DNA from: Halichondria panicea
Lineage: Eukaryota; Porifera; Demospongiae; Suberitida; Halichondriidae
Assembly: GCF_963675165.1 (NCBI RefSeq)
Contig: NC_087383.1
Span: 2,014,979-2,078,978 of the forward strand
Direction: 5' to 3'
Length of the DNA: 64,000 nucleotides
Positions 20,122 through 30,176 of the stretch are shown here, piece after piece. The notes beneath the pieces are model-generated. The model ran no database searches, was not told the origin of the DNA, and saw nothing but the letters and a program-made list of their open reading frames with translations. A program made the position numbers and the translations under genes. Within the stretch, counting starts at the first letter, position 1. Each line of letters starts with the position of its first letter.

Positions 20122-20456
20122 TACCGTATAGCGGGTATATTTCGAGGGTATAAATTTTCGCGAATGGACCATTACAAAGGATTTCGCGGATTTTATTTTC
20201 GTGGTCTGAGTTCCAGCCTTTTGGCGCATGCGCACATCAACATGCAGCTGTTACCACCACACCGTTAGCCTCGAATCCAGGCCTAGCCTATAACGGTGAG
20301 GCACCTCTTATTGTCGATAGGTGTGGTCAATAATACTGAACACGCCTACTATTCAATAAAGATATAAATTTTCGTGGGTAAAAATTTTCGCGGTAGAGGC
20401 TCAATCCGCGAAAACCGCGAACATTTATACCCTCGAAATATACCCGCTATACGGTA
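20122..20456. mobile_element. MITE, TIR TACCGTATAGCGGGTATA
   Basis: Long inverted ends (TACCGTATAGCGGGTATA at left, its complement at right) extend about 40 bp through a conserved tcgagggtataaa. Paralogous introns at 6397-6412 and 60305-60320 lack it, and TA is the shared target. A second member is at 31437-31693. Confidence 0.88.
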
Positions 20457-20573
20457 TATACACAGGATATGAGACAATGGTTGTCATGGTACTAGACCTG
20501 CTGAGACAACATTGCACAATAGGTCATAGCACTTTACTAACATCAGGAGTTAATTAAGAATCCTAATGAACTC

Positions 20574-21133
20574 TAGCCTCGATCCCAGGCCGCACTTCCC
20601 ACTAGGGAAGTAGGCCTGGTATCGACTGCTTGCGCATGCCCTAATATCCCCCCGATATCTGGGGGCTTTGGATAACATCGTTTATGCTCAGTAAAACTAT
20701 GACATCACAACGAAAGGAAGTGGATTGAAAGAAGTAGATAGAAAGTTCGATTGAAGGTTTCTAGCCCATCGGATAGCATTCTCTGATAGCTACCCTTAGC
20801 CTGCTATGTTAACAAAAGACTCACAGCCTGCAACAGTGTGGATGACGATCGTCTGAAAGGAGTGACGGCTGATAAAAGCCTATATGGACAGGCCACGCCC
20901 ATTTAACACTAACTTGGTGAAAGTCTACTATACTACTGCTACTGATTCTATCAGAAGAAAATAGCAGTACAACAAACCTACACAGCTCTGTCTCTAGCTA
21001 GCTAGCTATATAGCTCTGTGTATGACTTTTAGGATATTTTCTCTGATGTATCCAGTATTATAGGAATATTTATTTGGCGCATGCGCAAGCAGTCGATAGC
21101 AGGCCTTCTTTCAAAGGCCGGTGAAGGAGGCTA
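20574..21133. mobile_element. 560-bp MULE-like element, 9-bp target duplication
   Basis: The left end TAGCCTCGATCCCAGGCC and right end GGAGGCTA are inverted; the inner arms share gactgcttgcgcatgc. Flanks aatgaactc (20565-20573) and aatgaattc (21134-21142) are a 9-bp duplication with one mismatch. The paralogous 60-kb locus reads straight through (aatgaactcctgctg). The 9-bp duplication suggests Mutator-like; no transposase frame is seen. Confidence 0.75.
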
Positions 21134-22261
21134 AATGAATTCCTGCTGAATGCAGTTCCATTTAAGTTACACCTATTAGGGAAACCACCTTGCCTACAAG
21201 TACAGTGTTGTAACACCTACGTACGTACACTGTATACATGCACATTAGGGAAACCACCTTGCCTACAAGTAGCACCTACGCACACGAGGCATTGAATGAC
21301 TTACTGCAGTATTGGCTTGAGGACACTGTCGATGTGAGAGAGTCCGGCAAAAGTTATGAGCTCAGTGAGACTATCCTGAGAGTACCCTCCCAGACTGTCC
21401 CCCTCCTCCACAACAGGCTGGATCTCTCTGTCAGAGTGGGAGGGGGGTTACTATGGGCACACACTGCATATAATTATCTAAGGCCATCAATAGGTAAGTT
21501 TGATACAGACTGAGGCTATCAATGTTTCTGGTACATGTATGTAGCTCATTGAAGTATGTGTATTAGCCAGTGCTTCAGGAGTAGAACTGAAGCAAATTGT
21601 AGTGACTATCCTAGACAGTATACCTTGACTGGGCGACACTGTGACTGTGCATATTGAAGAGGAAGGGCGGCACTATCTTGTTCATGTGATCAAGGTCCCA
21701 AATGTTCATCTGGAGGTTGTCTTGCCGACCAATCTTCTTTATCACTCCCCTCAGCCCTTGCAACCCAGCCATCCGCGTCCTGTGTGAGGTGTAGTGGGGA
21801 GGGGTGGAGTTGGTGATGAAAGCAATGTGATCACAAGTTATGCATGTGGCAGAGCACCCTAAGGGCGGTACAGTTAAAATATGACACCTAACACTTCGAC
21901 CTGTGGCCACTCAAACTCATTTCAAAACAGTAAATGTACACATACTCGTGATATTTATCGGCGTCGTCGACATTCTTGGTGAGGCTAAGAGAGGCAAAGC
22001 GGTGGATGAGGACGTCGTACTGTCTGTGGTAGGGGGTGTTCCCTTCCTCTCGCTCGGCAAACTTCACAAACTGTGTGTGTGCGGAGGAAGGGTCAATGTG
22101 TTGTATAAACAAGTTCACTTCACACACTCACTCCTGGCCAATGGCATACCCCCTCCACACCCACTACACACACCCACACATATACATGCATGTTCACTTT
22201 TCACACTCACTACTCAAACCCACACACGTTCACTCTCGGCACTATCACAGACACACTCTAC

Positions 22262-23324
22262 TCACACAAGAGTGTTGGTATGGACAGTTTGGGAGGCGTG
22301 GGCATGTGCCAAAGTTCCAATTGCGGCTGCCGAGTTGACAGCCGCAATAGGTCGTTTGTGGTAGTTAGTAGGTGCTTTGGGAGGTTCGTAGTCATCGCAT
22401 TCCGTCGTTGCGTGGTCTAGGCTAAAGCATAACGAACAAAGCTCTTTGGTTTTTGCATTTACAAAAGCCATAGCATAAAATGTTTGATAGATCTCGCCCC
22501 ACTTCATGGCTGGGTTAGCTGCAGCTGATTTTCTAAAGTTTCTATCATACTGTATCCACATACTGTATCCACCCGTCTCCAGCGTATTTCCGGGCCGTGT
22601 GGACGATTAGTGAGGAATACGCTAAAAGGTCATGCACGCGTGTGGGGTCACGTTGCGTGACAAATGAGACGTATGCGTTAAAGCATTCAACCCACTGTAA
22701 TATGTTGGCAACCCTGCGCTTTCTTCTGGGTTTCTCACCCGTATCGTTTGAGGTACCCCCGAACGAGTCGGGTAAGAACTCAGCTAGTTCGATAAATTCC
22801 CCTTTTTCCGATTTTTTAGATAGTTTGTCGGGAATGGGGATGGCATTCTGGCCTACATTGACCGTATATGAGACTTCTGGTCAAAGTAACGGGGCTTGGT
22901 ATCGTCAGTAATGTGGGGAGGCTCATGGGGGTTTGAGTATGGGGGGCACTAGTGGATACGAGGGGAACATGTGCTAGTGAGGTACTTGACATACCTGCCG
23001 TTCCGGTGCTGACAACAGGGCCTGAGGTGGGACTCCGTGGGGTACCCGAGCCGGAAGCAGAGATGGTTGGGATCAAGGGTGGGACTGATGGTGAGACTGA
23101 TGAGGGGCCGGTGTTGTTGGACTGCTGCCTGAATCCGCTGGTCCATTGCGGTGATGATCGTTGGTAACACTGCGCCAAGGGCTGCCTGGACAGAATTGGC
23201 AATCATGGTGTTGAGAGTTGTCGGAGTTGTCCTTGGGTTGGTGGAACTGATCGGCGGTGTTCCAGTTGAGGATGTGCTCGAGGAGGTAGTGGTCATCTTC
23301 GTATAGAGAATTACAGGATAGATC
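22262..23324 (-). pseudogene. Retroelement gag-like ORF with CCHC zinc knuckle (most complete copy)
   Basis: - strand order: Ser/Thr/Pro-rich N-terminus (from 23300), IPIPDKLSKKSEKGEF, then ILQWVECFNAYVSFVTQRD and DLLAYSSLIVHTARKYAGDG, then YDRNFRKSAAANPAMKWGE and a C-X2-C-X4-H-X4-C knuckle (CSLCFSLDHATTEC, about 22420-22440). This layout is typical of gag-like ORF1 proteins of marine-invertebrate retroelements. A short duplication near 22545-22572 and indels break the frame. No reverse transcriptase or integrase is adjacent. Shorter copies of the same insertion lie upstream of NLR1 and NLR5. Confidence 0.75.
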
Positions 23325-23521
23325 AGCAAGAGAAATCTTGAGAATTATAGGATAGACCCAGAAGAGAAGTTTTCTAATTCCTTTGTTCTTTCACTGACTG
23401 CCTGACCACGTGTTCCTTGCGCATGCCAGTACCGTGTTGGTTGCAATTGGTATTCTGAGAGAGCACCCAATATAATTATTTCAGAGAGAGCTAGCTGCAA
23501 GGCACAGATTTATTTGCTGGA

Positions 23522-26500
23522 ATGGCCACTAAAGAGCAGAACCAAGGTATAAAGACTGTCATGTTTCCTATAAAGGATAAACCCAATGATTGCTAAAGCA
23601 TAAAACCCTCATTGGTGATTGCTAACCTTGTGTGCTTGCTATCTATTTCAGAGCTCACAATTGACGATCTGAAGACAGAAATGAAACTGACTGATGAGCA
23701 GCTCAATACAGCAATAAAGGAACCAGATCTACCCGAGTTAGCAGCATGTTTCGACAATGTTCACAAAGGCTATCTTGAAAAATTGGAGCTCTCACCTGGA
23801 GAGCAAACTGACGTGAGGACTAGAGCATATGTAGATGGCACTCTGGCAGGAATGTTGCTGGCTTTGAAATTCTGGATTCTGACCAACGGACAAGACGCCA
23901 CTTTCCAAGCTCTGCTACTCATCATACTCTCCCTGCTTAAAGAAGACGTTGCTGTTCGAGTGTGCAAGTACTTGTCTGACAAATGTGAGTCTGTCATGTG
24001 AGAGTGTGGTCATTGTGATACCATACGTTGTGGGAGTGATTGCAACCAAATAAGGGACTCTTCAACTTAATTGCTATTGTTACACATACAATTCTCTATT
24101 AACTATCACCAGGAATGGTACTCACCTATTGTTTTGTTTCCCCAGACTCCACCTCGTGTCCCCCCTCCCGAGAGAGGGTCCTGCTGAACCACAAGCTGTC
24201 CTCGTACAGGGACTACCTACAAAGTCGCTACAGAACACAAGTATCCACTTCAGCTACACAATGGCCTCCTGTCCCAACAAAGAAATGTTTCAAACTAGCC
24301 ATGATTCAGAAGGAGGAAATACAGAGAGGAAGAATCGACGATGAATTTGTTAGGCTATCAATCACAGGAAAAATTGACGATATTTTACTTCAAAAAACTC
24401 CAGTTAACTTGACTAACATTTTCTCTGAGATTGGAAATAGACGAAACTTTGTGTTGATTGAAGGAGCTCCCGGCTCTGGCAAGAGCACCCTTGCTCTACA
24501 CATCTGTCAGGAGTGGGCAGAGGGAAAACTGTTCCAAGAATTCGATATTGCAATCCTCGTGAAACTGAGAGATCCCCTCGTTAGAGAAGCCATTACAATT
24601 TCTGACTTACTTCCCTGCACACACAAAGCGATGGCTAATGAAACAGAAACTGCAATTATGTCACTGTACGGCAAAGGTGTACTGTGGGTGCTGGACGGAT
24701 GGGACGAACTTCCTTCTGACCTCCCTAGAGACTCAATCATCAACAAACTAATTCGACCAGACATGTCACGAGAAAGTCCACTACACGAATCAGCTGTAAT
24801 TGTAACATCTCGCCCGTCGTCTTCAGCTAAGCTCCACCCACGTGTATCGTCCAGGGTGGAGGTGTTGGGGTTCACTCCACATGAACTAGAACAGTATTTC
24901 AAGGAGTGTCTGAAAGGTGACTCACAAGCTGTGCAGACTCTACTGGAGAGAATTCGAGAGAACCCAGTGGTAGAAGGTAGTTGCTACCTCCCCCTCAATG
25001 CTTCCATTGTCGTTAATTGCTTTCTTTCTGATAACCACTCACTCCCCACATCCAACCACGGGATATTCATATCAGTTATCCAAAGCTCTCTCAAGAGATA
25101 CCTCCAGGATAGGTTGGGGAAGACCACTCCAGTGGGAGACATCACATCCCCAGACTCACTGCCCTCGGAAATCAGAACACAGACCGTACAAATGTGTCAA
25201 CTTGCATATCATGGGATTGAAGCCAACAAGGCGACATTTACTGACGGTGATTTGGCCGCTCTTCGCATTACGAAGGAGATTTCAAACGTTGGATTATTAC
25301 AAACTGTTCCCAGTATCATTAGCGATGGTCATTTGGTTTACTACTGCTTTCTCCACCTGTCTATTCAAGAGCTACTAGCAGCAATCCACATCTCTCTCAT
25401 GTCTCCCAAGCAACAAATTTCTGTATTCCAGAAGCTCTTCGGGAATCCTCGATTCAGTGCAGTCTTCCAGTTTTATGCTGGTATTACCAAACTGAGTACT
25501 AGTAGACCAATCCTCAGCTTGCTACCTCGATTCTTGTGTCCAGTTCCAGCTACTGTTTTTGATCTGGTCAGAAAGGTTGTCAAAAGTGAGAAAGAGAAGA
25601 AGTACGGTGAGCCGAAGCCCCTTTTGTTGTCCCTCATCAATTGTTTGTACGAAGCTGAAGACTCGTCACTGTGTGTGTTTGTGGCTAATCTTCTTAATCA
25701 CAATCTGCATCTTGATAACACTACAATGAATCCTATTGACTGCCTCTCTGTTGGATATTTCGCATCAGCTTGTTCCAACACCAGTAATGGATTCACACTT
25801 AGCCTCATAAGTTGCTCTATTGGTGACCAAGGCTGCAAATTTCTGGCCCGAGGGCTTTCCAAGTGTTCACAGAGTGAGATTAGTCTTAATCTTTCTAATA
25901 ATGATTTTCAAGAAGAAGGGATACACCACATCGCTGAGATTATCGAGAACACTAGTTCAATATCTAAATTGGTTTTGTCTTTTAATGCCATTGGCAACAG
26001 TGGACTTAGCACACTCTGTGAGGCCTTGTCAACTAACACATCATTAAAGAGTCTCGATTTCTCTGAATGCTCACTATCTCTCAACGATCACGGAGCAATC
26101 CCTCGACTACTGAGCACAAACACTACTCTTGAAGACCTCACATTGTCACGCAATGTTATTGGTAACACTGAGCTGAAGAATATCTGTGAGGCCTTGTCAA
26201 CTATCACATCATTAAAGAGCCTGAACCTGACCAATTGCTCACTAACAATATCAGACGACAATGGAGCTGCCCTCTATCAACTTCTGAATACAAACAATTC
26301 CCTCGAACATCTTAATTTGTCTAATAACACAGTGACTAGCTGTCGTCACATTGCTGCTGAACTTGCAGTCAATAAAACTCTGAGAACATTGTACTTGGAT
26401 TTCTGTCAACTGACTGATCAGAGTATCGAGGAGCTATCAACTGGACTGATCAACAAGATTGAAAGATTGGACATTGATGGTAATGACTCAATAACAGAAG

Positions 26501-26652
26501 ATGGAATGAAGACGCTTGCCAGACATCTAACCACCCACTGCTCTGAACTGACACGATTGTGGATACCCAGACACCTAAGATCCTGTATCGAGACAGTATT
26601 CAGGGACGCTAACAAAGAGAGGAAGAGAAATGGACTACCTGAGATTGTTTAA
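23522..26652 (+). CDS. NLR2: Death-fold / NACHT / LRR receptor, longest LRR array
   Basis: Model: join(23522-23546, 23652-23984, 24146-26652), 954 residues, all GT-AG with phase 1 joins. Domains are as in NLR1: MATKEQNQ, a Death-fold exon (nearly identical to NLR1), Walker A GAPGSGKS, LDGWDELPSD and VTSRPSSS. The LRR part is the fullest of the cluster. It keeps the segment SQSEISLNLSNNDFQEEG that NLR1 and NLR3 have lost, and it has one additional LRR pair (SLDFSECSLSLNDHG to LTLSRNVIGNTELKN). It most likely represents the ancestral length. Exposed LRR positions differ from NLR1 and NLR3 (see findings). Upstream is a gag-like fragment and then the EFR3 fragment on the opposite strand. Confidence 0.93.
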
Positions 26653-26829
26653 TATTATAATTACTTTTTGACAATCGATTTTATTTTCTGCCATAATTAT
26701 ATCATGTCATTATAATATCAATGACAATTTGAGAAAAGTACTATTAATAAGTATAATTACTATAATAGTATGTTAGAACATTACGTCGTTAATAACGTGT
26801 CAATAGTACATGCAGATGATATAAATAAT

Positions 26830-28352
26830 TCATGCACTGCTGTGAATAGTCAATGAATACATGCAATTTGCTAATGGCAAATCCAATTTAACGCTCTGAC
26901 GATTATTGTTCATGAGGAAGATGAGCAGATTAACGTTCACTTTGGCCCTCCCAAACATCTTCATGATTGCCAGGCCCTCATATTGCAGCCGAAAGAGGTC
27001 CTGTGTGAGGAGAAGAGAGGGCAGTGAAACACTTCAACTAGTATAAGACAAAGAATGCATGTATTTGTAAGACAAATGAATACATGTACTTACATACACC
27101 GTACAAGCATACCAACACTATACCTGACACAAGGCAGTAAACTTTAAACTTCTTGAACACTTTACGTACCTACCATCTACCTGTACACATACCCTCACCT
27201 GGAGGACCAGCTCCACCTTCTCTATCTGCCTGACGTGATCTCAAACACAACATGTCCGAACCTGAACCTGGGCGAGTAAGAAGTAATGTTCACATAATTA
27301 TAGCATAACGTTGCACATAAGATCAAGGTCGTAGCAAGCGGTCAGGCTGGTCAGGTTTTGGCCTAACCACTTTTTGCAGCTGGGTAGGTAATGGTCGTAA
27401 ATATTGTAAGTGATAATGCGCATGCTGTTTTGGTGAGGAAAAGTGATGACCTTTTTCTTACGTAAAAAATTCACCACTGTATGCCAATAGTAGAAAAGCA
27501 GCTGACCTTTAATTGCAAGTTGGCCTGACCACTTTAAAGTTGCTTGCTACGCCCCTGCATTAAGATTGGGGCATAAAAATAAGTTAATAGCCTCACACTG
27601 GAGGAATTGTTAAAGTCTAGATTAGTAGTAGAGTCTGAGCTTCAGTCAAACAGTGGACAAAGTACGTACCAGAGCAATTAATGGCACATGTGATGATGAT
27701 CATGTTGTTTAATAGAAGTATACTAGTATAACGGCTACTCTCACTCAAGTATACGGAGACTCACAGAGTGGGTGGAGCATATCTCCATGGACACTGATGT
27801 ATGGATGATTGGCTTGGTCACGTCAGAGTACCCGTCGATACCCAGCCTTCTGTCCAGGGGGTCCACTGTCGATGCTCGCAAGAACTCTCTGTGGGGGGTA
27901 CAATGAGCAGGGTGTCATACAGGGGGGGGAAAGGGGGGATATCCCCCCCTAGCTCCAATTTCCCCCCCCTTTCAATTATGACTGAGTGTCCATAGCTGGG
28001 TATTGAAATAACGGTTGACCTTTTTTTAGCAACATTTTCTGGTTACTTTTCTCATTTCCCCCCTCTACTTCAAAATCCTGTATGACACCCTGATGAGTGT
28101 ATGTATATTCATACCCTCTGCATGGCAACGAAAATAGCTAATTTGCAATTTAGATCATACGTAGGTACGATACTTTAGTAGAAGGTAGAAACACCCATGG
28201 CATCATCACATGACCATCATTCTTACATACACACTTTCAACTATTTAACTACAAATTCAGTTCTGGTAATCACATTTATTCCTTGATTTCTTGAAGGCTT
28301 CCTGAATGCACGGGTTCATTACTGACAGGGCCACATTCTCAGCCTCAAACAG
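26830..28352 (-). pseudogene. IQGAP: IQGAP-like C-terminal exons, fragment after NLR2
   Basis: - strand pieces: FEAENVALSVMNPCIQEAFKK exon (about 28293-28350), FLRASTVDPLDRRLGIDGYSD exon (about 27763-27896), the exon ending RQIEKVELVLQ (about 27200-27265), and the last exon 26830-27000 (DLFRLQYEGLAIMKMFGRAK, VNVNLLIFLMN, stop). It has the same 43-nt frameshifting deletion as the 13-kb copy. A 185-bp transposon sits at 27908. It is nearly identical to 54972-56290. Confidence 0.8.
27908..28092. mobile_element. 185-bp DNA transposon, TIR CAGGGTGTCATACAGG, empty site known
   Basis: CAGGGTGTCATACAGG at the left and the complement at the right, flanked by atgag on both sides (27903-27907, 28093-28097). 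The duplicated locus at 56041-56052 reads caatgagtgtat with one atgag, so the 5-bp target duplication and both ends are certain. Same family as 1364-1590. Confidence 0.92.
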
Positions 28353-28599
28353 CGCGAAGGTATACAGAAAAACATGATCAACTCTAAACCAACAGATAAC
28401 CGGACAATTCATGGAAAGTTACGAAAGGGTCAAATTTTCTGCTGATTTGGCATTTTTTTACCAAAAATTAATGATTATGGTTAAATTGAAAAACAGTCTA
28501 GTCCAGTAATGTACATAGATGCAGTGCATAATGTATGCCATAATCTGTACAGGTATACTGTACCACTTTTATCACCTGTTGTTTGTAGCACTCGAGTAT

Positions 28600-28720
28600 A
28601 CCCCATCGGCACACTGCTCTGCTCCAACTCCTCACAGCGATCCAGTGCCTTCTTGAGCTCTTCCTCCATCACAAGTCTCTCTTGCACAGCAGACTGGGTA
28701 ATAGATTGCATGGTGGTCAT
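28600..28720 (-). pseudogene. Coiled-coil gene exon (SAVQERL), second copy, with MULE-like end beside it
   Basis: The - strand reads SAVQERLVMEEELKKALDRC, then EELEQSSVPMGYTRVLQTT. An internal deletion replaces the VDGVDIFECYK part seen at 30177-30330. Just to the right, from 28768, begins ttagcctcgattccaggcc, the same terminus as the MULE-like element at 20574, followed by a short hairpin. From 28860 to 29200 there is only a stop-containing copy of the FLRAST exon (29030-29115). Confidence 0.6.
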
Positions 28721-29577
28721 GTACACACACAGGTATACAGATACAACCATCACAACATCGTAGTGGTTAGCCTCGATTCCAGGCCGCGAAGAGAAAGGCG
28801 GCCTGGAATACCTTGTATGCACATGTGCGTACATTACCCCAAAAAGGGGGTAATCCGTGCATTTGTGGATACTGTCAGTAAAATAAACCGTATACTATTT
28901 GTATTTTGAAGTTACGGTCCGTTACATAAAAGTATTGTGCAAATAAAAAATTATGACTGAGTTCTTACGCCTTTTATTGTATCAAGCCAAGTCTCTACTT
29001 AACGACACTGTAAGGGCATATCTCATGGACACTGATGCAGATGATTGGTTTGATCACGTCAGAGTACGCATCGATACCCAGCTATCTGTCCGGGGGGTCC
29101 ACAGTCGATGCTTGCAGGAAGAACCCTCTGTGGGGGGTACAATGAGAGTCATAATTATTATTATGATTCAGTTCCGGGAATAAATGTCATAGAAAGTCAC
29201 TAATTGACTCACTTTTTTTCCAGCCGAGGCAAATGGAGCACAGCTATAATAGGTTACGTCTCTGTGGGGCATGTAAAAATTGATTGACTTATATTGTGTA
29301 TCAGGTTTTAAGCAACTAATAAGGATTATCACTTATTGAGCGCACAGTCCATTCTACCCCCCGCCCACACACACCTGGTCAGTAGACAGCTGATTGCCCA
29401 TCCACAACATCGAAGGATTTTATCGCAGCCATGTACTTCATTGTATAGCTGCAAGGGGAGTGACGTGTGATACAGTGTGATTCAATGAAAGTCAGTACAA
29501 CACAGTTAGTGTATGTTTACCAAAGAGGTACATGAGATTGTTCTGACAAATCATTCTTGTACTCTCTAATACACTAA

Positions 29578-29834
29578 CAGGGTTTCATCTAGGATAACAA
29601 GTTGGGGGGGGGGGAGATTTGGGAGTGCGTAAGCACGTCGCAACATGTTTGGCTACGCCCACTTTTGTTTTAAAAAAAAGTTGATTACAACATGCTTAAC
29701 CTAACGCATCACAGTAGAGATATCTACCTTTAGTTAACTAATGTGGTGACATGTAGTACTAATGTGATGATGTCATTATTCTACAACATGGGGTGGGGAA
29801 GAACCACCCCCCCCCCCCAATAGATGAAACCCTG
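29578..29834. mobile_element. MITE, TIR CAGGGTTTCATCTA, 5-bp target duplication
   Basis: Ends CAGGGTTTCATCTA and TAGATGAAACCCTG flank a G-run and C-run interior. The flanking 5-mers are actaa on both sides (29573-29577, 29835-29839). Copies at 45334-45593, 52456-52627 and 57518-57773 sit in the same context, so they were duplicated with the block and did not insert independently. Confidence 0.85.
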
Positions 29835-30176
29835 ACTAACTGATACAGTACCAGAAATGCAACTTTTATATGGGGAAAAAAAAAGGACAATAGTCTCTAG
29901 ACACAATCGGCATCATGTATTGTGTATTTTGCCTAAGCCTTAATCAGTACATACTGTATAGCAGGTCATTTTCGTGGGATAAAAAATCCGAGACAAAAAC
30001 GTAGGCGTGGTGCAGCAGTGATTTCGTGTGTAAAAATTCCCTTTGCTTCACTGCATTGCACGCGTTCCGGTCAACCATGCCTACGTTTTCGTGAGTGATA
30101 AATATTCGTCAAGGTTTAGCTTGCCTATACCCAGGACGCTATACGTACGGTACGGTATACTGTACCACTTTATCAC

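Larger units (their letters stand above)
20014..22070 (-). pseudogene. EFR3: EFR3-like fragment, exons 3-6 only
   Basis: - strand exons: 3 21946-22070 ([19 protein letters not shown]), 4 21624-21779 ([13 protein letters not shown] to [12 protein letters not shown]), 5 21305-21427 and 6 20014-20095 ([17 protein letters not shown]). Splice sites and phases match the other copies; exon 5 has a 9-nt in-frame deletion. Exons 1-2 are replaced by simple repeats and a gag-like sequence at 22130-23330. Exon 7 is gone: only its acceptor edge (tgtctctgtggggg) survives at about 19030. Intron 6 sequence, 19130-20013, is nearly identical to 5400-6293. Intron 5 carries two transposons. Lacking both ends, it cannot make EFR3. 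Confidence 0.88.
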
